Origin: Telopea speciosissima | Lineage: Eukaryota; Streptophyta; Magnoliopsida; Proteales; Proteaceae | Assembly: GCF_018873765.1 (NCBI RefSeq) | Contig: NC_057925.1 | Span: forward strand, 10,613,568 to 10,677,567 | Direction: 5' to 3' | Length of the DNA stretch: 64,000 nucleotides | Part shown: one piece after another, positions 55,768 to 64,000 of the stretch | Layout of the letters: every line of letters starts with the position of its first letter | Position numbering within the stretch: position 1 is the first letter of the stretch | Translations under genes and position numbers: made by a program | Notes under the pieces: model-generated | Told to the model about the DNA's origin: nothing | What the model saw: the letters and a program-made list of their open reading frames with translations, nothing else | Databases searched by the model: none

Positions 55768-56068
55768 CATAATACCCTTAATGAATGTGCTTTCATCTAT
55801 TTATCCCCAACTCCAATCCATTAATTTCTCCCTCCTCTCTCACTCCTTCCTCTCGCTGCCAGAGTCCCTTCCTATTGCCGGAGTAGCTGGACAATGATGA
55901 AGTGTAAACTCTCTTCCATTATTTTTGTTCGATTGAAAAGCTTAGATGGTTGGTTGAAATTTCTCTTTTTTCTCATAGAGAACTAGGGTTTTAACAAGAG
56001 CTCAAATGAGTTACATAGCTGTTTCTTCTCTTTAATAAGTTAGTTCAATTGCGGATTCTAAGCTGCCC
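55768..56068 (+). repeat. First copy of a duplicated 5' gene end
   Basis: Starts CATAATACCCTTAATGAATG, contains CTCACTCCTTCCTCTCGCTG and TTGAAAAGCTTAGATGG, and ends TTCAATTGCGGATTCTAAGC. The second copy starts at 56069 and resumes at 57335 after an inserted element. The start codon of the second copy (ATGGCGGAT) is ATTGCGGAT here, so this copy is not a functional gene start. Confidence 0.75.
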
Positions 56069-56131
56069 ATAATACCCTTAATGAATGTGCTTATACATAT
56101 TTACCCCCCCAACCCCAATCCATTAATTTCT

Positions 56132-57334
56132 GGAAAAATTACGTGATTAATCACAAATGAGTTACTGTTTACAAAATTGTCTACCCAATCTTTAATTTAG
56201 CAAATATAACCAAAGAAAAGATTGGTATTACAAAAGTAGGCAAAATAGTGCCCATTATGCCTGTTTTTTATATAGATTGAATACGCTCTGCGACTACAAA
56301 AACGACAACCCTCTTCAACATCAGCTACCTGTGTGTTTGGGTTTAAATCAAGGTTTAGTTTAAGGGACCAAAACCGATGTGGAGAAATCAATCTACGGCG
56401 ATTTCGATGGCACATCTCTCTCTGCCATAGAGTTCGATACCGGTCCCTTCATCTTTACCTTGACCCTAATTTCTCCCATCTTTGACCACTCTGCTTTCTC
56501 CCAACAATGGTTCTCTCTCTTACCCCAACAACGATTCTCCCCAGCCCCATTAACGGCTGCAACTTCTTAGGGCTGAAAGATAAGCAAAAGTGAACTCAGC
56601 CCTTAATTAGGTTACCATTAGGTTAATTAAAACTAAGAATTCCTCCATGGGAAATCCTTGTGCCTGTCCCCTGTTTTTATGTTCGTTGGTGTAGAACGAT
56701 GACATTGCTGAGCTTAGAATGGCTCTTGATATCAAGCTTCCTTCGTTTGAACATTGAAAGCTGTTGGGAGATTGATGACAAAGAGAAAAATAGAGAAAGA
56801 CGGATGGGTGGTGGGTGAGGTACGGAATCCCTATTTTTCATCACTGAAGAGAGAAGGGTGTTCGTGGTAGGACTGAAGTGCAGACTGCTTGGCTTTTTAA
56901 CATTGAAAGGAGAGAGAGGACAAGGTATCATTGGGACAGACCTGACCAACACTTGCAGAGAAGAAGATAATGCGGGCCTCCCATTAGAAGTTAATTAGGG
57001 AAAAGAGAGCTCTGTACTCCATAGTTCGGTACTTTTTTGTCCGATAAAATATGCATGATGCCTCTGCTCAACAATCCGTCTTGTCCTCTATCGGACTTTT
57101 AAAGTCTGTTGCCGCTATTGTAGTCGCATGATGAAGAGAACATTCAGATTTAAAAGGGTCGATTATGGAGACTTACGGTATCAGTATGTAGGGATGCCAA
57201 GGGAATGTATCGCAAGCTATGTTTTAGTTATTTTTGTAATACCAAACATTGCATTGGTTATATTTGTTAAAGTAAAGAATGAGTGGTCAGTTTTGTAAAA
57301 TGAAACCCATTATGACTAATCGTGTAATTTTCTC
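56132..57334. mobile_element. Mutator-like element with about 120-bp inverted ends
   Basis: A 1,203-bp element. Ends GGAAAAATTACGTGATTAAT and, on the complement, GAGAAAATTACACGATTAGT continue through GGTATTACAAAA. The flanks TTAATTTCT (56123-56131) and TTAATTTTT (57335-57343) are a 9-bp target duplication with one mismatch. The uninterrupted site is seen in the first copy at about 55822. There is no transposase. Confidence 0.78.
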
Positions 57335-57606
57335 TTAATTTTTCTCTCCTTTTTTTTTTTTTTTGGATAAGGATCTCTCTCCTCTGTCACTCCTTCCTCT
57401 CGTTGTCGAAATCCCCTGCTATTGCCAGATTAGCTGGACAACAACAATGAAGTATAAACCCTTTTCCATTATTTTTGTTGGATTGAAAAGCTTAGATGGG
57501 TGGTTGAAATTTCTCCTTTTTCTCAAAGAGAACTAGGGGAACTAGGGTTTCAAGAGGACCCCAAATGAGTTACAAAGCTGTTTCTTCTCTTAGATAAATT
57601 AGTTCA

Positions 57607-57679
57607 ATGGCGGATTCTAAGCTTGGCCCGGCAATTTCACTCCTACTACTACTTCTAGCTATTCTTTTGGCAACACCAG
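57607..57679 (+). CDS. Possible first exon encoding a signal peptide
   Basis: An ATG at 57607 opens MADSKLGPAISLLLLLLAIL and continues LATPG. This is a textbook secretory signal sequence: a short polar start, a long leucine-rich core, and a small-residue end. After ...ACACCAG the sequence is GTAAATTAAAG, a plausible 5' splice site. A first intron at the end of the signal peptide is common in plant genes for small secreted peptides. No second exon was recognised; a solo LTR lies 109 bp downstream. It may be a dead gene start, since its upstream twin at 56050 has lost the ATG, or part of a captured gene fragment. Not identified further. Confidence 0.35.
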
Positions 57680-57787
57680 GTAAATTAAAGTAATCCCAAT
57701 TCCCATCACTCCTTATCATGTAAAGCTTTCTTCTTTTTTCCCATTTTTCTTGTGGTTTATTACGGTATAAGTGGCAAGAGTATTATG

Positions 57788-58325
57788 TGAAGGCATCGCA
57801 AGTGAGATCGCAACAAAGCGTAAATAGGATCATAGTATCGATGGAGAAGTCATTCAAAACGAACGAAGGGGATCGATTATTACCTAAATCTCACAAGTGC
57901 AAGACCTCGGCGATGATAGCCCTTTGCGGTCGTTCCACGCACCACGCAAGCTTTGTGTTCCCACTACGGTCAAGCTTACTCCTCCACAGTTCCAAGAACA
58001 CAATAGCTTGGACCACCTCTAGGATCAAACACCAAGAGAACAAGAGAGAAGGAGAGGACGATTTTTCTAGGAGGAGGGAGAGCTCTGCGTTTTTGGCTTT
58101 GGGTTTCCTTGTGTTGTTTGATTTTGTGATCTCATGAATATTTATATTTCTCTCACAAAATCCCCATATTGCAAGCTCACATGGGATAGACACATTGAGT
58201 TACTATAAGTGACTCAATTATCTCCCAAGCAATCTTTCTCTAAATTAGGAAAGACATGGATTGTTAGGAAAATCCAATCTTGAGAGAATATTCATATTCT
58301 CTCTATTGGGTTTCCTTTTCTAACA
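57788..58325 (-). mobile_element. Solo LTR, 538 bp, with exact target duplication
   Basis: On the minus strand it starts TGTTAGAAAAGGAAACCC and ends TTGCGATGCCTTCA, so the termini are canonical TG...CA. TTATG at 57783-57787 and 58326-58330 is an exact 5-bp target duplication. A TATA-type sequence (ATATAAATATTC) lies near 58148-58136. No internal region remains, the usual product of recombination between two LTRs. Confidence 0.88.
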
Positions 58326-58609
58326 TTATGATTCTTTAGAATAAGGACAAGATGACGCTTGATGCTCCAAGGAACTCTGATTTTTTCCATTGCTTATCCC
58401 TTATAAACTTGGTTCCGCCGCTGCTTGTCCCTCTGATTTCATCAATGTCCTCATAACGTATGCGAACATACTAAACGTATTAATGAATAAAACGTTTTTT
58501 ACGGATTTTTTCAATAGATATGGTAAAATTGCACATTTTATAAAATCACGTATTAAACACGAATCATCGTATTACACGTTTTAAAAAACATGGCTTTATT
58601 AAAAAAAAA
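58326..58609. other. Spacer
   Basis: No gene recognised. If the exon at 57607 is real, this is its intron or downstream region. Confidence 0.4.
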
Positions 58610-59258
58610 GATTTTTGCCAAATGCCCATTTGTATAAAGGCATCCCTACAATTTTACAATTTTTAAGTACCCTCTACTTTTAAAACATTGGAACACGTTA
58701 GTCCAATCCGTTAGTTTGAGATGCTAGACGTTAGTTTTGGGGAATTTAATGATCAAAATACCTTTATAATATAAACCCACGAAAATTAAAGAGTAAAGTG
58801 ACCAAAGTGCCCACTAAAATTAAAGAGTAAAGTGACCAAAGTGCCTCAGCTTCCCCAAATCGTTTAGGTTTGAAACTAAAAATCGAAAAAAACCTAAACA
58901 ATTTTCAGATCTCTCTGAAATCCAATCGCCTTCAATAATTAGGGCACGTGTTGGATGTTAGCCAAAGAAGAATGGATTTCAGAGATGTTTGGAAATCGTT
59001 TAAGGTTTTTCGATTTTCAATTTCAAACCTAAACGATTTGGGGGATATGAGGGCAATTTGGTCACTTTGCTCTTTAATTATGGTGGGTTTTAATCATAAA
59101 GGTATTTTGGTCATTAGATTCCTTGAAACTAACGTCTAACGTCCCTGATTAACGGAAGTGTTACAATGTTTTAAAAGTAGGGGGTACTTAAAAATTGTGA
59201 AGTTGTACGGATGCATTTGTACAAATGGGTATTTTGAAGGGAGCATTTGGCAAAAATC
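58610..59258. mobile_element. Foldback element, nearly all inverted repeat
   Basis: A 649-bp element. The left arm from GATTTTTGCCAAATGCCC and the right arm ending in its complement pair over most of their lengths (about 58610-58920 with 58970-59258), leaving little loop. The arms carry GTCACTTT(G/A)CTCTTTAAT and TTTTAAAAGTAG(G/A)GGGTAC. Poly(A) flanks would fit a 9-bp target duplication, but are uninformative. Confidence 0.78.
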
Positions 59259-60480
59259 CAAAAAAAAATAAAAGAACTGAACTTTCTTCAACTTCCTTGG
59301 CTGCGCCGTCAATGGAGTAGGCGATTTCGTTTCTTTATGAGTCGATTCAGATGCTCGTCCAGGTGCGATTCCAAGGGAGAAGAAGAGAATCAAAGAGACT
59401 TAAAATTGGTAAAACTTCATTTTATTAGAAAATCAGTTTGGGAGGTTTACCTGCAAAGAATTGATTTATAGAAAAGTCGAGAACCCGCAGGGAATCTCTC
59501 GACTGAATGTTTCAACACAACCAAGGAGAAATCGAACAAAACCAATCGTCCTTTCTTCCTCGTCTGGTGTTAAATCGTAAACCAAACTCGTAATCTCGAT
59601 CTGCCGACGAACCACCTTCATTTTCTCTGTCTCAGACGACCATTGCAGTGGCCTAGAGCTCCACAAGTGCCATCTTCCTGCAGCAGCCCCTTCATCTTCT
59701 CCGTCTCCAATTGTGATTGCATCCGCCCCTTCATCTTCTCCCTCTTCGGAAGCCTTGTAGCGGCCCCATTCGAGGAGGAATCAACCCCAGACTCGTCCCT
59801 GGTTCTCCATTTCTCCTGTACAGGTAAGTCTCTTCCCAATGATCTCGTGGACTCAGGCTCTCAGCTGTGCATTTTCACTATTTCAAGTTTAATATTTAGC
59901 TCTGTTTGAAGTTACACCTTATTTGCAATATGAATATTTTTGGACCCAATCCTTTGAGGTTAGTTGTTGGATGTTGAAGGGATAACGTGTTCTTGTTGTT
60001 CTTGAATGGTCTTTGGCCACAATCCTATTTACAAACTCTGTGAGGTGAAGGCTGTGAGTCCCTTTTCTTGTAAGGTGTTGTCCCTGCAAAGCATTTGCAT
60101 TGCACACTTCCATTGACAATCCCACAATATCCTTGAGCTGTAATTTAGAAATCTGGAATTCCAATGCCTTCGGTTGTTCCATTGAGGAATCAAATCATCA
60201 AACTTGGTCCAATGTGCAGATTGTAGACGATTGACGACCCTACAATTATTCTATTGTGTTGATTTCACTTGTGATATTTACCAAAAAGAAAAAAAAGATT
60301 TCACTTATATGCCATTATTTTGTTTATTAGGCGATGTACTTCTATGTTATATAGTGAATATATATACCCATATAATTGGATACAAAGCGGCTGTATTAAA
60401 CATGTATTAAAGATGTACCACACTATTATCGCACGATTTATTACACCGGACCCATTTTATTGTCGTTCCCAAACTTACTA
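59259..60480. other. Spacer, no gene recognised
   Basis: Some GC-richer, ORF-like stretches (minus 59618-59839, minus 59919-60182) have no domain I know. CAG|GTAAGT at 59820-59827 is a good 5' splice site, so a transcribed region is possible but unsupported. Confidence 0.4.
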
Positions 60481-60620
60481 ACTAAGGCTATGTTTGGTAA
60501 ATGTCTGAACAGTGTTTTACCAAAAAAAAAAAGTCTGAACAGTGTTCAGAACTGTTTTTTCGTTCTTTAAGAACAAATAAACGTGATTTTCTGTTTGACT
60601 TGACGGTTCGTTTTTTTGTT
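60481..60620. mobile_element. Possible hAT-like MITE end
   Basis: GGCTATGTTTGGTAAATGTC, then GAACAGTGTTCAGAACTG and TTCTTTAAGAACAAATAA. The words TCTGAACAGTGTT occur twice within 40 bp. The partner end was not found. Confidence 0.35.
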
Positions 60621-60771
60621 CTTTTAGAACGAACCGGAGGAATAGTTGATGTAAAAAACGTTCTTTACAGACCGCGCGATTCACGAGCAAAACCCGTGAG
60701 CAAGGCTTGAAGAAAAAACGGAAACACAGATCTGGGGAAGGAAGAGCAGTGGCAGGCGAAAGTTGCAGGTC

Positions 60772-60872
60772 GATCTCCTCTCTCTCTCTCTCTCGCTTCC
60801 TCTCTCTGCTCTCTCTACCTCTCACTCTCTCTGTCTCGTTCTCTCTCTCTCTCGGTCGTTTGTTGGGATGAA
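60772..60872. repeat. CT-rich microsatellite
   Basis: Long runs of CT with TCTCTC variants, such as are common in plant 5' UTRs. It is followed by CCCTTGTGTCTCAGGATTTG and T-rich intron-like sequence, but no protein-coding exon is recognised. Confidence 0.8.
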
Positions 60873-62329
60873 GATCTGACTAGAGCTCTATCGATTTTTC
60901 TCCCTTGTGTCTCAGGATTTGGAGCAACATCCCTTGAAGGTTTCTGCTACAGTGGTCCTCTCTAGCACGACCCCCTCTGCAACTGAACTTGACAACAACG
61001 AAGGTGACTCTCTCTCTAATTAGGTTATCATTCTTGTGATTTTCGTTTCTGGTCTGTAGGGTTCCCAATTAGGTTTTCGATTTAATTTTTCAGGATTAGA
61101 TTAGAAAATCTTGTCTTTGTTCTTCGATTTTCTCTCCTCCATGTAACTCAAGCTTGCAGGCATTTTGTTTTTCTCCTTTGCTAATTCTCTAACTGTTTGT
61201 TCTTGAAAGTGTCCAGTTTTCAATAATGTAAATTTGGTTAAATTTGTTGATTTAAACTCTCATAAATCATCTCAACTCACTTAACGGTCATGGGTTTTCG
61301 CTAATTTCTCCGTGTTTGATCTGTATCCCTCTGTGTCTGAGGCTCAAAAGTGGTTTATGAGCCCACCATCTCTAGTATTTTAGGTTTCTGGTTCTTGTCG
61401 GGTAATGCCTTTTCATTTTTAAATTTTCCTAAATAGAACTAATATCAATTGGCAGCCATGGGTCTGCGTTAGTCTTGCTGTTCTCTGTCCCAGGAACTTC
61501 TCTGCTAAACTGAGGAATATTTCAGTTAGTTTTGACCTGTGAAAGCCAAACCATGTAATTGATCACTTGGGCTATGATGTTTTTGTGTCTTTGATAATTT
61601 CTCTGTTCCTACTCTGTAGACCTGTAATCTAGTCCATGAGGATTTCTGTTAGTTCTACCATGTAAAAACTAGTCCAAGTTAATTGATCAACTGGGTTCTG
61701 TGCTATCTTTGTCTCTTTTGGGATACTGAATTGATGTTATCCATTAATTTGCCCCCTGTTTTTATTTTTATTTTAAAATTTTATGTGGGGTACAATAAGG
61801 AAAGAATGAAGAGCCTTCTCTGTAGATAGATCAGAGATGATTATGTTTTTCATGTCTCCTCAAATAATCATGTGTGAGATAATGTTGAAGTTCTCCTTTC
61901 CAATGGTAGGAAATTGCTGTACTGGAACTGATACTTTGATGCAATATGGAGTGCATGAACAAGATCCAACTGTTAGGATAATTAAGTTTTCTGGGTTTTG
62001 ACATTTAAGTTAGAGATACATTGAGCTACAGAGCATTGCTAGTATGGTAGGAAATTGCACAGAGGAACTGATTTTTTTTGAAGCCCTTGTGAGAAAGTTT
62101 TGATGTGGAACCAACCCATTGAAACCCTATATTGATTCTTTTTTTGCATCCGGGCATGGAGTTTTTGAGGGCGGACGGAGACGGCGGTGGAGTTGGAAGA
62201 AAAAGCGCATCCTTGTAATTTCTTCTCTTTCTTCTCTATCCGATGAAAGCTTGAGATTGAGTTGCAGGTGTGAGGAAGATGATGAAATTTGGGGTTTTTA
62301 GTTTCAAGGGTAAAAATCAACACTGATCA
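60873..62329. other. T-rich unassigned region
   Basis: Composition like an intron or 5' UTR. ATGGTAGGAAATTGC occurs twice (about 61904 and 62044). No gene recognised. Confidence 0.4.
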
Positions 62330-62487
62330 AGGGTAGTTAGGGATTTAAATTTATTCAACCGGCTAACATCATCACTTAACAGCATAAAACTAACAGTAGG
62401 GACTAATTTGTCATTTTAGGGTCTAAACCAAGGAGTGATTTGAGTTTCGATTGAAAACTAGGGGGTGATCTGTAATTTGCCCTAAAT
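62330..62487. repeat. Possible terminal repeat of a long-TIR element
   Basis: On the minus strand it reads TTTAGGGCAAATTACAGATC, ACCCCCTAGTTTTCAATCG and GCTGTTAAGTGATGATG. The last words resemble 55730-55745, in opposite orientation. It could be one end of a decayed element; the pairing is weak. Confidence 0.3.
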
Positions 62488-63810
62488 AAAAAAAAGAGTT
62501 AATGATGCCATTCACTTATCTAGGAGTCTAATCATAGCGTCAAATCACATTGGATGAAGAGAGGCTCTCTTCACCCTCATGGCAGAAAACTTTCTCCTAA
62601 ACTGTAAGTTTACACAAGGAATGACCAAGAATTGCAATCAACTGCATCTCAAATTGATGACACACTATCGACCACAAGCAACCCAATTCATCTTGATTCT
62701 AAAGGTCTTTTATTATTAATATTAATTTTTTTTTTTACCATAAGCTCAGCACCTCCTATGCAATATAGCTTTAATAATACAACCCAACAGTAGTAGGAAA
62801 CATAGTGGATCTTTGTAGCAACACCTTGTACAAGAGGGGAGGAGACCTTCTCGAGAAATTATGTACCTTATAAAGTGTACCTGTTCTGCAGGCCCTAAAA
62901 GAGTTAGAACATGTCATTGTTTCATCTCCTTGAGGTTTAAATCCAATGGTTGTGTATGTAAGAAATAATAACCTCAAGCGTACGGATCAATCGTAGCTAC
63001 TGGTCGAACTCAAGGAGATGTACGCCACTCTATTTTACTCACTTAAAAGCAATGCAAAGTGAACCAAATTAATTAAATTGTTGAACTAAACTAATAATAA
63101 TTAAACTAACGCATCCTAACTCACAAGCATCTAGCGAATTGAATTGGCGTCCTAACACACAAACATCTAACTTATCAATACTAATGCGGATTCGAAGGAA
63201 TAAATTACAGCCACACACCATAACCACATAAAAAAAACTAAACAAAAGAAAGAGATTAGAGAGGGAGAATGAGACTAAGAGATTAGAGATGTAAAACTCA
63301 AAGGAGCTTAAACTGGATTGAAATTGCTTGCTTCTCACACTTGAAATGGTGCTACCAAATCTGAAACTAAAATAAAAGAAAATTAAATTAAAATCTTAAC
63401 CTAATGCATAATGACAATAGTAACTTAAAAATAAAATCCTAAAAGCATGATTGAATTAGAGAGATAGAGAATAAAAATGAAAATAAAATAATGGAGAATG
63501 AATATTCTTACTAGAATGGAGGGAATTAATGGAGATGAGAATACTAATAAAATAAAATTAATAGAAGAAGAAAGAGGTAGAGAATAAGAAGAAGAAAGTA
63601 GAAACTAGAATAATTAAGAGGTTAAGAAGAAGAAGAACATAAAAATAAAAAATTGATACTCCCTTCTACCAAAGTTGAAAGTGCATAAACTAATTAGGCT
63701 TTGCATGAATATAGTTGAAGAAGCTTGCACACTTGATTAATCCTTGCATGGCTTCCTCTTCCAAGTCTCTAATTCTTCTCACTAGAATTAGAAGCCTAGA
63801 CTAGAAATTA
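62488..63810. other. Spacer, possibly decayed LTR-retrotransposon sequence
   Basis: 62970-63030 (CAAGCGTACGGATCAATCGT, CAAGGAGATGTACGCCAC) resembles untranslated regions of large plant gypsy elements. 63360-63640 is A-rich, with AATAAAATTAA-type words. No coding sequence. Confidence 0.35.
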
Positions 63811-64000
63811 CACTACAAGAAATTGGTGCAACGACGGCACTTTGGGTTGAGCTATTATGGCATTTTTTACAAATGTCGTCATATATGAAGATATATCGAC
63901 ATTTTGTTAAAAATGCCATCATATATAAAGGTATAATGGCGTATAAGTACAAACGTCATCCTATATGAATATATAACGGCGTTTGTGTACAATCGCAGTT
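63811..64000 (+). mobile_element. CACTA (En/Spm) transposon terminus, running off the window
   Basis: Begins CACTACAAGAAATTGGTGCA, the diagnostic CACTA end; TTA at 63808-63810 is the candidate 3-bp target duplication. From about 63858 a subterminal array follows in which units of roughly 40 bp repeat the words GGCATTTTTTACAAATGTCG, CATCATATATAAAGGTATA and ACGGCGTTTGTGTACAA, in alternating wording. This is typical of the subterminal repeats that bind CACTA transposase. The coding region, if any, lies outside. Confidence 0.88.

Noticed and set aside
57607-57679. Naming the signal-peptide exon a defensin or lipid-transfer protein
   Set aside because: Only the signal peptide is visible, and no cysteine-rich second exon was found, so a family name would be a guess.
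57891-58193. Frames of about 100 codons on both strands
   Set aside because: They lie entirely within the solo LTR.
59919-60182. 87-codon minus-strand frame
   Set aside because: No domain or start context supports it, and I could not tell whether it is a fragment of anything known.
63858-64000. Regularly spaced repeats that might suggest a CRISPR array
   Set aside because: This is a plant nuclear region, the units are diverged with no unique spacers, and they lie directly inside a CACTA terminus.

Overview
This is nuclear DNA of a flowering plant. It is AT-rich, its genes are split by GT-AG introns, and it holds a CYP716-type cytochrome P450, plant F-box genes and layered plant transposable elements. 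The species cannot be named from the sequence; any non-grass angiosperm is possible.

Layout. Positions 1-43000 hold a decayed tandem array of one F-box gene family, all on the minus strand. Three two-exon copies look intact (5362-6880, 32931-34921, 41038-42631) and six are pseudogenes or relics (3895-4115, 15415-15640, 16965-18472, 20805-21189, 30735-31335, 37362-38069). The duplicated unit is larger than the gene. Windows starting at 1, 7490 and 18950 carry the same LINE reverse-transcriptase remnant running into the same LTR-like sequence. Units 1 and 2 also share a minus-strand LINE, a plus-strand LINE tail with a 189-bp MITE inside it, and an F-box relic. A tRNA-derived SINE sits at the same place in the intron of four family members, so it predates the amplification.

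Later insertions date the array. A Ty1/copia element (10168-15021) with 306-bp LTRs entered unit 2. A second copia-type element (21524-28408), with intact LTRs but eroded coding sequence, entered unit 3. Both have 5-bp target duplications and LTR pairs only about 2.5-3 percent different by eye. The copia pol reads in one frame through five stop codons.

Positions 43000-50000 hold a LINE fragment and the one recognisable enzyme gene, a CYP716-family P450 on the minus strand (46084-49538, three exons, predicted 478 aa). Its 1.94-kb first intron contains a MITE.

Positions 50000-64000 are almost entirely repeats: a probable gypsy LTR, copia remnants, a solo LTR (57788-58325) with exact 5-bp target duplication, two long-TIR elements (56132-57334 and 58610-59258), a possible signal-peptide exon (57607-57679), and the terminus of a CACTA transposon at 63811 running off the window. 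I found no CRISPR array, rRNA or free-standing tRNA gene. The less ordinary signals are the non-autonomous copia element, the Mutator-like MITE family with GGATC-rich ends, the stop-codon pattern in the copia pol, and the duplicated 5' gene end near 55.8-57.7 kb.
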